Positions 11,168 to 21,828 of a DNA stretch of 64,000 bases are shown one piece after another; the stretch's first letter is position 1, and each line of letters starts with the position of its first letter. Made by a program: the position numbers and the translations under genes. This DNA is from Pictodentalium vernedei. Taxonomy: Eukaryota; Mollusca; Scaphopoda; Dentaliida; Dentaliidae. Where the stretch lies: assembly GCA_031216915.1 (NCBI GenBank), contig CM062295.1, forward strand, positions 182,914,927 through 182,978,926, read 5' to 3'. The notes beneath the pieces are model-generated. The model was not told where the DNA came from, did no database searches, and saw only the letters and a program-made list of their open reading frames with translations.

Positions 11168-13211
11168 TATATTGTCTTCTTTGTTGAGATGGTTACTATT
11201 TATGCTTACAAGTTTACTGTCAAATCCACGACTAAATGTGCTATTTGTAATGTTACTGTTTTTAGTTTTCTGATATAAGAGATAATTGATATGACAGAGG
11301 ATCTTAAAAACATTCAGATTTTATATGGATTCTCTCCCCTTAATAAATTTAGGTGCACTATATTTTGCTAGCCTTGTTTTGACAGAAATGAAGCACAGTT
11401 AATTTCTTGTAAGAGTCACAGTGCAAGAAGAAAAAAAAAATGTTTACTGACCAGATATCTTGTTTTTTGACTCCCGAGAGGAGATGGAGGATCTCAAATA
11501 AATTCCTATTCTGGACGATTCACTTTCAGCCTTAGTGTTAGGCATTAAAATGTGAGCCATTTCGCGAAAACCAGAGTAATTTTAAATACTCGCAAACTTC
11601 GGCTCTGATAATCATTTTCCAGTTCTTATAGAAGTAAGAATTTAGAGTACTGTTATACACTTATGAATGCAACTGGTACACATTTCATCGTACAAAACTA
11701 ACTTCCTATTTATATATTAACTTGAGTTTAACCCATAAGGGCTTGGTTTCAATGTTGGCGAGTCATAAAGGTTTTTGGTGGTCTTCCTGATGGCAGCTGT
11801 AGTACCTTGGCAGTGGTTTCTAATGAGGTATTGGCTGCTTCTGTGGGCAGGTGGTTTGGCAATAATTCAGTCACAATATGGACTACTTGGCAGGCTATAG
11901 CCAAAAATATTTAACATCTTATTTGTGGTCTCAGTCTATTGTGTGTAATTTCCATCATGTTTTGGGAAAATATGTACCTTGATGCATCTCTGGGGAGGGT
12001 GAGGTATGGATTGGATGGGGAGTAAGGTTGCCGAAGACATAAGAGGGTTAAACGACACTTTCAGAATCCATGACAAGAATCAAATGAACATTTTGTGAGA
12101 ATCAAAGTTGATTCTCATTGTTTCCGCTGCGAGAATCATTTGTGAGAATCAATTTTGATTCTGTTTATCACTCGAGAAATAAGAAAATTACTCTGTTTGT
12201 TGAATATCTTATTAATTGAACATTTGTCACCATCAAAGTTGCTATTCAAGAAACAGGGTTCTATTGTATTTTTAGAAAACTGAAATTATAAAAACAAGAC
12301 AAACTGTGTCCATCCATGCCCTTACTTTTCTAAAATAAAATGTTACCTATTTGTTGCTCAAAAATTAAACCACACTTGGGAAATGAAGTGGACTCTGGCA
12401 GATATGCAAATTACATGGAAATATTATATACACTTTAGAATTTAAAGATCAGTTTTCAGAATCAGGATACCTTGACCTTTGTCATTTGTACCTGGTAGTA
12501 CTGCACATTACACTTTACCTCTGTCCTTTATCCTTGTGTTTCGCAAAAATCCATCACCATTATGCAAAGTTTCATGAAGATCATCCCGGCCATTAGAGAG
12601 TTACAGTAAGTGACAGTGTTCAACAAAATCCTTTTAAGATTTGAATTTTCAAACTCTTGTGACCTTGACCTTTGTCATAAGGACCTGGAGGTGCTGTGAA
12701 CACACATTCCCTTTGTCCTTTACTCCTGTGTGAAGTTTTGGGAAAAATCTACCTAGCCATTATAGAGTTGTGAATGAGAAAGAATATTCTAGATGAGCAG
12801 ACAAAATTTGGAAAAATAGATGGACAGACAACCCAGATTCAGAATGCTCCCTAAAAACTTAGGCCAGAAAAGTAACAAAATACTACTGAGATAACTAAAA
12901 TACAAAACACAACATTCAGATGAGTCAACATAATGAAATCTAAAGAGCAAAAGTTGAGAGATTTTTAATAGAATATTTCATCATAAAGTATGTATGAACA
13001 AAAAATGATTCTACATAATTCATCCCAAAATTCCAAATTGCACTTCTATGTGTGAGAATAAGGCAGAATGGCTAACACCTAAAGCAACATTATTTGCAGG
13101 AAATAACCAACAAATGAGGCTTTGAGAGTGCAAAAACATATCCCTCTAGAATTTACAAGGATTTGGAATCTAACAAACAGCTTAACGCTCTGTTCACTGA
13201 AGTCGAAATAT
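11168..13211. other. Unassigned stretch with a two-unit repeat
   Basis: No gene recognised. At 12465-12850 two imperfect ~190 bp units share GACCTTGACCTTTGTCAT, a 'tttgtccttta' block and 'ccattatagagtt'. The remainder is AT-rich and shows nothing I can name. Confidence 0.45.
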
Positions 13212-13225
13212 TAAAATTTCAAGAA

Positions 13226-13591
13226 TTTATTATTTATTTATTGGTGTTTAAGGTCACATATTTATGCACAATGGCTAATCATGACCGTGACAGTTTTACG
13301 GGTGGAGGAAGCCGGAGTACCCGGAGAGAACCACCGAGCAACGACGAGCAGCTGCCAGCTCCCCAACATCGTAACTTCGCACTGCAGCACAGGCAGAGTT
13401 AGATTGGTTGAAGACATGCGCACCATCGACGTGCAGTACGCCTTAGTACACGGCGTCATCGTGCCCCCACGCGGGCAATGGAGATGAAGTGTCTTGCCCA
13501 AGGACACAACGCGGTTGCCGCAGGTGGGATTCGAACCGAGGACCTCTCGGCTTGCAGCCTGCACCTCTACCAACTGAGCCACCGCGCTCCC
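13226..13591 (-). mobile_element. tRNA-derived SINE, full length, with 14-bp target duplication
   Basis: On the minus strand the head is tRNA-like: an A-box-like GTGGCTCAGTTGGTAGAGG (13564-13582) and a B box GGTTCGAATCC (13527-13537). Next come a conserved GTGTCCTTGGGCAAGACACT segment, a body, a segment ending GGTGGTTCTCTCCGGGTACT, and an AATAAAT-type tail at the 13226 end. The flanks are a perfect duplication TAAAATTTCAAGAA (13212-13225 and 13592-13605), the signature of LINE-mediated insertion. RNA polymerase III would start at the 13591 end. Metazoan SINE families with conserved central domains are known; I do not assign a family name. The open frames over it are translations of the SINE. 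Confidence 0.92.
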
Positions 13592-13737
13592 TAAAATTTC
13601 AAGAAACAAATTTTTCCAATAATGCAACTTGGATACTAACCCATTCAATCTTGCTTAACTTAACAGATCTCAATGAGAAAAATTCAATATTTTTATCAGA
13701 CCTGCCAGCTCAGTTTCCATACACATTAGAGTACAAA

Positions 13738-15553
13738 ACAAGAGGCCCCACAGGGCCTGAAGCACTGATCTTGAACAGAACACAATATAAACAGAGTCCA
13801 AGAATGAGTCGACACTAAGCAATCCATTTCCATAGGATACACTGTCAAACCTTGAGCTCCGCAGGAGTGGCAAAAATAATCTGGGCATCATGCCTCTTCT
13901 TCAGTTGATCATAATGTAAAATGTAGAGCTCCCCTATGAAGCCACTTGATGTGGATTAATCTTAGTTACACACCTCTAAAGGGTAGTGAAGACAAAATTT
14001 TTATTCTTCTGCAACATGGCCAATTCCGGCTCCCATAGCAAGCCCAAATATTAACCTATGGATTCGATTTGAGCAAACTTGAATCTGACCCCCCGAAGAG
14101 ATGTTGTATACCAAATATGAAAGCATTCTGACTAGGGGATATGAAGAAGAAGATTTTTGAAGAAATTCCCTCATATTGTATGAAGTTAAATTTAAGGTTC
14201 CCATATGGAGCCCAAATATTAACCCAGGCATTCAAATTGAACAAACTTGAATTTGACCCCCCTAGAGATGTTGTATACCAAATATGAAAGCATTCCGACT
14301 GGTGGATTTGAAGAAGATTTTTAAAGAAATTTCCTCATATCGCACTAAGTAGACATTTGGGCTACCACAGTGTGCCCAAATATATACCTAGGGATCTGAT
14401 TTGAACAAACTTGAGTCTGACCCCCGTAGAGATGTTGCATACCAATTATGAAAGCATTCTGACTGGTGGATCTGAAGAAGAAGATTTTTTAAAATTATCC
14501 CCCTAATTGAACAAAGTTTAAATTTGGGCTACCGTAGGAAGCCGAAATATTAACCTAGGGACTTGGTTTGAACAATCTTGAATCTGACCCTCATAACAAT
14601 GATGTATACCAAACATTAAAAGATTCTGACTGGTGGTTCTGAAGAAGATTATTAAAGAATATTCCCCATATTACCCTATGTTAAAAATGTGGGCTCCTGC
14701 ATTGAGCCCAAATATGAACGAATGGGCTTTATTTTAACAAACTTGTATCTAACCCCCCTATGAATGCTGTATACCGAATATCAAAAGATTCTGATGATTG
14801 GTTCTGGTGAAAAGATTTTTTAAAATTTTTGCAAATATGCTGACTCAGCAATTTTTCGATGCCAATTACAGAGCACCCTAACATAACCGATGACATTTTT
14901 TTTTTACCATTCAATTCTACTGGTCCTAAGGATACTTCAACCCGAATAACTCTCTGTTCCATGTGGTTTGGGAAATATGGGCATTTAAATATATTTCTAT
15001 TTTTAGCTCCCAGGGTTCCCATGGGGATGCGGGAATTTTTTTTTTTTGGCATGAGTCAAGTAATTATGACCCAATAATACCACATACCAAATTTGGTTCA
15101 AACCAGACCATGGGTTCAGAAAATAGAAATTTTGGGCAGGGCCAAAAATTTTCCCCCCTCCCATCACAGGGCCAAATATTGCTTCACAAACTTCGTTTGA
15201 ACAAACTTGAGTCTTCACCTCAAAAGGAAGCGCCATAGCAAATATCAAGTCATTGTACACACTTGTTCATGAGAAGATTTTAAAAATATTTTGGAGCATT
15301 TTCCCCACTCCCTCCCTATGGGGCTGGGCATGCTGAGCTGAACAAAAATGCAATGCTCCTTCGGGACTATCACTCACACAAACTTTCATCTGAATTGGCC
15401 TAGTGGCTTTAGAGAAGAAGACCAAAACATGGTGTTGATGGATGGATGGATGGATGGATGGATGGATGGATGGATGGATGGATAGATGGACAGATGGATG
15501 ACGGAGGGAGAGCGAAGGGATTAGCTCAGCTTGACTTTGTCAAGATGAGCTAA
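13738..15553 (+). mobile_element. Family A array-bearing element E3
   Basis: Head ACAAGAGGCCCCACAGGGCC. The array at 14040-14780 has about five ~165 bp units (marker near 14103, 14270, 14434, 14600 and 14764). The single-copy right part is 14820-15430, followed by a (GGAT)n tract at 15437-15485 and a tail with TTGACTTTGTCAAGATGAGCTAA. Just after the tail, a damaged second copy of the terminus (TGACTTTGTCTAGATGCGCT) follows at 15561. Non-coding. Confidence 0.75.
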
Positions 15554-15608
15554 AAATCTCTGACTTTGTCTAGATGCGCTAAAAATCTCTGACATGTTCT
15601 ATTGTTAA

Positions 15609-15848
15609 CTGGTTGAGGGCTAGATTATTTTTGGTGGTCTAAATTTGTTATTCAAAACCTGTTTTATTACAAATTATTGGAGAGTACCAATCAGCACTCT
15701 CCAATAATTTGTAATAAAACAAAATTATATAAACAAAATATTATTTGTGTTTGACTGAATATGAAATATAAGCAAGGAGAGTGTTGGCTTTTGCTCTGGC
15801 ATACTCATTTTTTGAAAGCCCTGATAGTGGCTTCTAGCACTCAACCAG
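15609..15848. mobile_element. TTAA-flanked palindromic MITE, second family
   Basis: TTAA at 15605-15608 and 15849-15852. The terminal repeats are CTGGTTGAGGGCTAG at the left and CTAGCACTCAACCAG at the right. A central hairpin at 15668-15720 has arms with TTACAAATTATTGGAGAGT. The ends differ from MITE1-4, but the target duplication is the same, so a piggyBac-type transposase is the likely mover (inference). Part of another copy lies at 17898-17935. Confidence 0.75.
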
Positions 15849-15966
15849 TTAACACATAAAGGGTTATTACAACTTTGATCAATTCTGCAATGCTCAAACA
15901 GGTGCCCCGATACGCAGTCTCTGAGTAGATTTGCAAGTTACATTCTGAATACCTTGGTTGTAATTT

Positions 15967-16002
15967 CTAGGCAAGTCTTTTACGCAGCCAAGACTTGCCT
16001 AG
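15967..16002. repeat. Short perfect hairpin
   Basis: CTAGGCAAGTCTT and AAGACTTGCCTAG separated by ~10 bases. Confidence 0.7.
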
Positions 16003-16231
16003 CAACAACTGCCAAGGGATGTAGAGTGTCAAAGTGTAGCAGAAATATGTAAAAATATATCAATATTCAGGCTCCATAAGGATTAATGCTGGAAAGTTTC
16101 TGGCATTATGTGCAACTTCCAAAGTTTTCTTTAAGTGGACAAAGACTATTAACCATTGGACAGGGCCTGAACAACTTTCTTCAATACCTGCTAGACCACC
16201 ACCTGCACATTGCCAACAGCTAAGTAGTGAC

Positions 16232-16281
16232 TTCTAGTCAAGTCTTGGCTGCCCATTTAGGCAGCCAAAACTTGACTAGAA
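16232..16281. repeat. Short hairpin related to the one at 15967
   Basis: Arms TCTAGTCAAGTCTTGGCTGCC and GGCAGCCAAAACTTGACTAGA (one mismatch), loop about 7 bases. Shares AAGTCTTGGCTG-type sequence with the 15967 hairpin (reversed there). Confidence 0.65.
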
Positions 16282-16784
16282 ACCACTTCCAAGGTAATAT
16301 GTCTATTTTTAGCAGGATCTCCTCATGATTGCATGCTATGGGTCCCTGTTCTGGGGATGTAAATGTCAGAAATAGGCCTTTAAGGGTAACATTAACAAGT
16401 GTTTTAATTTCTTAAATTCAAAGGTTATTCCAGTTTATTCAAAAACGTTTTCAATATGAACGGGACCTTAGCAAACCAACACAAATTTCCACACTTTTTC
16501 AAGAATTTCAAAATGACATAACATCCTTGGAAATGGTTAAATTCTGAGTTTCATTACTGGGAAAATATGCTGCTTAAAATATTAGTATACAGAGGATTAA
16601 CTAATGAGTAATCAGAATTTGTACAAATTGTGTAATTAATCAGTGGCATATAATTATAATGATCCTCACCTATCTCTACAGATTTATATGTAGACCTGAA
16701 ATGATCTATATACCATGACATATGTAAATGAAATTTAACAGATGGAGCAAGGAGATCTAAATAAAGTGATCAAATGGTTTAGTG
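16282..16784. other. Unassigned stretch
   Basis: No gene or repeat family recognised. Confidence 0.35.
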
Positions 16785-17064
16785 CACTGGACTTTAGATC
16801 ATATGGTCATCTTGACTTGTGTCATCTAAGTTGTGTTCTTGGGCCAAACACTTAATCCCAATTGTTAAGGCATACTGCACATTGATCGAACTCATGCCTT
16901 CAAGCAAGACTAACACAACTTGTTCCAGGTTAGTAAGGGAGATCCAACAATTCCTCGCTGCTGCTCGGTGGTTCTCTCCAGGTACTCTGTTTTCCTCCAT
17001 GCATAAAACTTTCTGACACAATACAACCTTGGCTGTTGAAAATATCATTATATCCCAATAAATA
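16785..17064 (+). mobile_element. Degenerate SINE, plus strand
   Basis: Shares with the 13226-13591 SINE the blocks GGCCAAACACTTAATCC, a 'aaggcatactgcac' block and CGGTGGTTCTCTCCAGGTACT, in the same order. It ends CTGTTGAAAATATCATTATA and CCCAATAAATA. The tRNA head is poorly preserved. An older copy of the same or a sister family. Confidence 0.7.
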
Positions 17065-17066
17065 CA

Positions 17067-17478
17067 GGTTATTACCACCATGTGGATTTCTGAGATGGTG
17101 TATTGAAGTCAAGACCTAGTCTTGGGGCAGAAATCGACGATTGCCTTAGGACTTGATACATGATCCAGAGGGGCAAGCCTTGAAATAAGCAAGCTGTCAA
17201 TTGTAGAATGAGGTCCCCAGAGGGTGAATTATGCTGATGCTATCCCATACAGTGGGCCAATTTATCCTCTGGTACCTCTTTTTGTTTAGACTCGAGACCT
17301 TGATTTAGACTGAGGTTCACAGAGGCTAAATTTGGTGATGCTACCCTGCACAGCAAGGTAGCATCATCCAATTCGACCTCTCGGGACCTCATTCTGCAGA
17401 TGACAGTCTGCTTATTTCCAGGCTTGCAGAGGGGAGGTCGAGACCACCATCTCGGAAACTCACTTGGAGGTAATAACC
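17067..17478. mobile_element. 412-bp foldback element
   Basis: A long imperfect inverted repeat. The ends are GGTTATTACC and GGTAATAACC, extended by TTCTGAGATGGTG and CACCATCTCGGAA. Inner arms pair AAGCCTTGAAATAAGCA with TGCTTATTTCCAGGCTT and AATGAGGTCCCCAGAGG with CCTCTCGGGACCTCATT. The middle is GATGCTACC/GGTAGCATC. It abuts the SINE tail. Non-coding and MITE-like; the superfamily is unknown. Confidence 0.7.
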
Positions 17479-17695
17479 AATTTATCTCACAATATTAATA
17501 CCTTACTCGACTTGTTCACATATTTTTTGACAATCGTTCAGCATCTATGAGTTGATTTTTATGAATGAAAATCATGACATCATGGTATTGCGTTGTTGCG
17601 ATATGCATGATGTAATCCCCTTTCCTTATTCTTCTTATAATTACCGCATTTTATCGCAGTCATCTAGCTGTGTGTTTCTTTGTTTTATTTTCAGG

Positions 17696-17835
17696 TTTAA
17701 CCCTTTGATACTTTCGTACGTCTAAAGACGTACGAAATCAAACAGTACGTTCATACGTTATGGTCAGTTGTTTTGTAGATATTTTTCGATTTTTTAAAGT
17801 TTTAACCTCAATTCCTATTTTCTCCCGAATAGTGC
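17696..17835. repeat. Possible TTAA-type repeat fragment with hairpin
   Basis: Begins TTTAACCCTTTGATAC, like the MITE TTAACCCTTT terminus, and holds the hairpin TTTCGTACGTCTAAAGACGTACGAAA. A matching right end is not visible. Confidence 0.35.
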
Positions 17836-17897
17836 GTTGAGCCAAATGTTATCACAGCTTAAAATACTAATATAATCCTGCTGTCAAGGCTTCTTAA

Positions 17898-17935
17898 CTG
17901 GTTGAGTGTTAGAATCCACTTTAAAACAAGAGGCC
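17898..17935. mobile_element. Truncated end of second-family MITE
   Basis: TTAA then CTGGTTGAGTGTTAGA, matching the termini of the 15609-15848 element. It is cut off after ~38 bp by the head of E4. Confidence 0.6.
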
Positions 17936-19450
17936 CCACGGGGCCTGAAGCGCTCATCTTGTACAGAACACAATTTAAACAGAGTCCAAGAATGAGTCTA
18001 CATTAAGCAAGCCATCTCCATAGGCTACACTGTCAATCCTTGAGTCCCTCAGGAGTGACAAAAATAATCTGGGCATCATGCCTTTTCTTCAGTTGATCAT
18101 AAGTAAAATGTAGAGCTCCCCTATGAAGCCCCTTGATACAACCTATGTGGATTAATCTTAGTACCTCTAGAAGGTACTGAATACAAAATTTTTAATTCTT
18201 CAGCAAAATGGCCAATTCCGGCTCCCATAGAGAGCCCAAATATTAACCCAGGCTCTTGATTTGAACACAGTAAAATCTGACTTCCCTAGAGATGTTGTGT
18301 ACCGAATATGAAAGCATTCTGACTGTTGGATATGAAGAAGAGAAATTGTAAAGAAATTTCTCCGAATTGCACTAAGTTCAAATTTGGGCTACCATAGCGA
18401 GCCCAAATATTGACCTATGGATCCGATTTGAACAAACTTGAATCTGACCCCCCTAGAGATGTTGTATACCAAATGTGAAAGCATTCTGACAAGTGAATCT
18501 GAAGAAGAAGATTTTTGAAGAAATTCCCTCATATTGTACTAAGTTAAATTTCATGTTCCCATATGGAGCCCAAATATTAACCTAGGCACTCGAATTGAAC
18601 AACCTGGAATCTGACCCCCCTAGAGATGTTGTATACCAAATATAAAAGCATTCCGACGGGTCTGGACCTGCGTCGCTGCATGCAATTGAATCGGCAAACA
18701 GGAAGTGGCTGCACAGCAGATCTGAAAATTGCATACATGATACAACTGATCATTATCAGGCTCCAGATGAAATATAAAATCAATCCCTTGCATAGAAGCC
18801 GAGAAAAGTTTGACGAAAAATTTCAATGTTCAGTGGGTACAGTAAAATTTCAAAGTATTGGCAAACAGGAAGTGGCTGCACGGCAGACCTGAAAATTGCA
18901 TACACGATACAACTCATCATTATGAAGCAGCAGATCAAATATAAAATCAATCCCTTGCATAGAAGCCGAGAAAACCTTGACGGAAAATTTCAATGTTCAG
19001 TGGGTACTGTAAAATTTCAAAGTATCGGCAAACAGGAAGTGGCTGCACGGCAGACCTGAAAATTGCATACACGATACAACTCATCATTATGAAGCAGCAG
19101 ACCAAATATAAAATCAATCCCTTGCATAGAAGCCGAGAAAACCTTGACGGAAAATTTCAATGTTCAGTGGGTACAGTAAAATTTCAAAGTATCGGCAAAC
19201 AGGAAGTGGCTGCACGGCAGATCTGAAAATTGCTTACACGATGCAACTCATCATTATGAAGCAGCAGACCAAATATAAAATCATTCCCTTTCATAGAAGC
19301 CAAGAAAACTTTGATGGAAAAAGTGTTTCGGATGGACGGACGGACGGACGGATGGACTGATGGATGGACGGACGAACTGATGGCCGGACGGACTGACGGA
19401 CAGAGTCAAGCGGTTACTAGACCTGCTCTGCCGCTGGCGACGCAGGTAAC
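17936..19450 (+). mobile_element. Family A element E4 with a second, unrelated array
   Basis: Family A head ACAAGAGGCCCCACGGGGCC at 17936, its single-copy lead and about three A units (18240-18655). At ~18660 the sequence changes to a different 167-bp array, which runs to 19325 and is followed by a GGAC/GGAT tract (19334-19400). The usual family A tail is not seen. The left segment closely parallels E3 from 13738 (same blocks in order). Non-coding. Confidence 0.6.
18664..19450 (+). repeat. 167-bp tandem array, about four copies, with inverted ends
   Basis: Units repeat exactly every 167 bp (marker CAATGTTCAGTGGGTAC at 18826, 18993 and 19160) and carry GGCAAACAGGAAGTGGCTGC. The segment is bracketed by CCTGCGTCGC (near 18667) and GCGACGCAGG (near 19440), a perfect 10-bp inverted pair. 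The three similar 66-88 codon frames are the repeat read at successive phases and are not proteins (167 is not a multiple of 3). Confidence 0.8.
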
Positions 19451-19474
19451 AAAAACTAAGTAAAGGAATAATCA

Positions 19475-19625
19475 TCAAATATTTAATTAATGGAGCATCT
19501 GGTACCACCTGGTGCTTCATTTATTAAAATTTTGCTGATGATTTTTATTACCTGGTAAACGTATGCGTGGACATCACTGTCCATGCGTGGACTATGTCAA
19601 GTCCATGACAACTGTACTGTACTGT
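19475..19625 (+). repeat. Hairpin-bearing repeat, copy 1
   Basis: A palindrome around TTAATGGAGCATCTGGTACC followed by ATTTTTATTACCTGGTAAACG, ATGCGTGGAC twice, and a CAACTGTACTGTACTG end. The same order is found at 30180-30345. Family unknown. Confidence 0.6.
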
Positions 19626-20462
19626 ATAGTCTGAACATATGTGATAAAATGGGGCTATGCTGAAAGTGACATCTCGTTTTGTCAGTAATTATTATATTAT
19701 AATTCCTTGGAGAAGCCGGTTGGTATCCTCCAGTAGATTGTAATAGAGTAATCTAGATGTTTAGAGTTCATTGCTATGGGCCTCGGCGGTTTAGAAGTGA
19801 AAACTTCAAATTAATAAGGTTTTCATATAAATTATTATATTACAGTTTATTGGGGCATGACTGTTGGCACACTCCAGTGACTTGTAAAAGAATAATATAC
19901 ATGCTCAAAGGGCATTGTTATAAGCCTGTGCAGAACAGAAAGAGAGTATTGTTTCTTGTGAAGTGGACACAAAGAATCGAGTCAAAGACTATCATACAAA
20001 TTGTCTTGTTTTACCATTTTTATTTTCTCATTCTTTACAATATGTGCATACCTTCTTTTTTGTGATGCTATACCTTTTCTATGTATTATGGTTGTGCAAT
20101 AAATGTATTCTATTCTATTCTATAATATGTCATAATGTGATATGCTATTGAAAAGGTTTCTACATTGCTGATAATTTTGTTGTCCACTTGCAAGGTTTCA
20201 CATTCCAGGTGTCAGTTTCCTGGTCCTTTGTATCAGTAAAGCAAAACTTTCCGCGGCTTACGACTGTCAGGCCAATATAAAAAAATTTGGTTTCTCAGGA
20301 AATTTTTTCTCAATTTTATGGTGATGGAGTGAGGCTTTTTCTCTTTTGTGAATGTACAAAACAGTGTTTTGAATGCAGTTAAATACAGCTGGAATTAGAA
20401 ACTCGCCACCTTACACTATAATATGGAAAAAACAATTTTCAGATGAAAATTTGACATACGAA
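19626..20462. other. Unassigned stretch
   Basis: Two loosely similar ~150 bp segments (near 19690 and 19840, sharing ATTATATTA, a 'tggcacactccagt/tggtatcctccagt' block and a 'gggcattg/gttcattg' block). The 102-codon frame at 19757-20065 shows no domain. No gene called. Confidence 0.35.
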
Positions 20463-20536
20463 GTTGCAAATTTAACCAACTATATGTTGTTTGAGTTCAG
20501 CTCTGTCAAACAAGATATAGTTGATTAAATTTGCCA
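20463..20536. repeat. Foldback with CTTGTTTGA-type core
   Basis: Arms GCAAATTTAACCAACTATAT and ATATAGTTGATTAAATTTGC around TGTTTGAGTTCAGCTCTGTC. Compare 29945-29998 and 57098-57202. Confidence 0.65.
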
Positions 20537-20695
20537 CTGCATCATTATATATGAGTTTTTATTTATATAAAACTTTTATTATAAGTGTGAAATAGTATCA
20601 TCGAAACGATTTCTGAGTGAAAAAAAAATGATAAGTCAGATTTGCAGTACAAATTTCACCTGTTAATTGCATATAGATTAAAGAGTAATCTTGTG

Positions 20696-20930
20696 TTAAA
20701 CCTTTACCCAACGTAACGGCCAAAAGCGGCCAGCGCTATTCTCAAAAATCGCCAATTAATTTTAATCTTGTGTTAACCCTTTACCCAACATAACAGCCAA
20801 AAATCGCTAATTAATTTTCATTATTTTTTTCATTTTCTGTCTGAAAAACATAGGTTATGACCCCTCATTGGAATGAGCTCATTCCAATGAGGGGTCATAA
20901 CCTATGTTTTTGAGAAAAAAAATGAAAAAA
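20696..20930. mobile_element. MITE3, left part (interrupted by DIRS copy B)
   Basis: Starts TTAAACCTTTACCCAACGTAACGG, with a partial ~77-bp duplication of this end (second start TTAACCCTTTACCC at 20773). It then has the family hairpin with CATAGGTTATGACCCCTCAT on both arms. The element breaks after AAAAAAAATGAAAAAA at 20930, where DIRS copy B starts, and resumes at 29778. Confidence 0.8.
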
Positions 20931-20933
20931 GTT

Positions 20934-21160
20934 AAAAAATTTATAGTAATTTATATATTTTTTATACTTACCAATGACCCAGACATAGCTGGTGCTAACT
21001 CTTAAAATATAGGGCCAAACACAAATTTTGCCCCCCAATCCCCCAAATTTGCATCTAAAACCAAAGAAAACATGTCCTGAATGGCCCTCCACACTTCACC
21101 TCTACTGCGCATGCGCATGTGTCAAGGACGTTCCGAAATTGGCGCCATTAATCATTCTAA
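20934..21160. repeat. Left ITR of DIRS copy B
   Basis: Begins AAAAAATTTATAGTAATTT after GTT (20931-20933). It contains TACCAATGACCCAGACATAG and a TGCGCATGCGCA palindrome, and is inverted relative to 29576-29777. Confidence 0.9.
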
Positions 21161-21233
21161 TAACCAGTGCCTGGTAAGCGCTATGTACTCAGCGGGGAGG
21201 TAAGAGTTCCCAACTCCTGGGAGGGCCATCCCC

Positions 21234-21320
21234 GTCTGGGTCATTGGTAAGTATAAAAAATATATAAATTACTATAAATTTTTTAACATTTTTATACTGT
21301 ACCAATGACCCAGACATAGC
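21234..21320. repeat. Internal complementary region of DIRS copy B
   Basis: First half is the reverse complement of the left terminus (GTCTGGGTCATTGGTAAGTA to AAATTTTTT), then AAC (21285-21287), then the reverse complement of the right terminus (ATTTTTATACTGTACC to CAGACATAGC). Confidence 0.9.
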
Positions 21321-21828
21321 TGAATAGTAAAAAGGCTGGAGGGCCAAGGACATAGAGCAAGATGGAATACGCTCAATAATATAAAATAGAGTCATCCCCT
21401 CTAGGGAAAAAGAAGTAATAGGCCTTACATGTATCTTTCTTATTTATGATAAATTAGAAAGATACAACACCTTCCAAAATTGAGCATCATACATCCATGT
21501 ACTCTATTAATATCCAATATAATCCTTATACTAATAATTTTTAAAGTAAGCCAATAAATAAAGTAAGTCTAGAGAATAGAGACTCTTTATACTCCTTAAA
21601 AGTGTCTGAGGATTGCATAATCATGTTCGTTGACACGTGCTATATTCAAAAGCTATACTTTAAAAACTAAGACTTGAATGAATTTTTAAAACATAAACTT
21701 CTCACTAAACAACCATCCCAATAACAGCTCAGAATTACTCCGGAGGAGGTATCCCCTTGTTTTCATAGTAAAACAGGTGACCCAAGGGAACACCCTCCCC
21801 CCACCCCCTTTTTCTTGCCCTGGGTCAA

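Noticed and set aside
13527..13591. Possible tRNA gene
   Set aside because: A and B boxes are present, but the acceptor stem does not close and the sequence continues into a SINE body with target duplications.
13262..13648. 128-codon minus frame and overlapping plus frames
   Set aside because: They lie on the SINE; the sequence is explained by a tRNA head and SINE body.
18826..19360. Three similar tandem 66-77 codon frames sharing a KISKY.QTGSGCTADLKIAY motif
   Set aside because: They are the 167-bp repeat read at successive phases (167 is not a multiple of 3). Similarity comes from the DNA repeat, not from a protein family.
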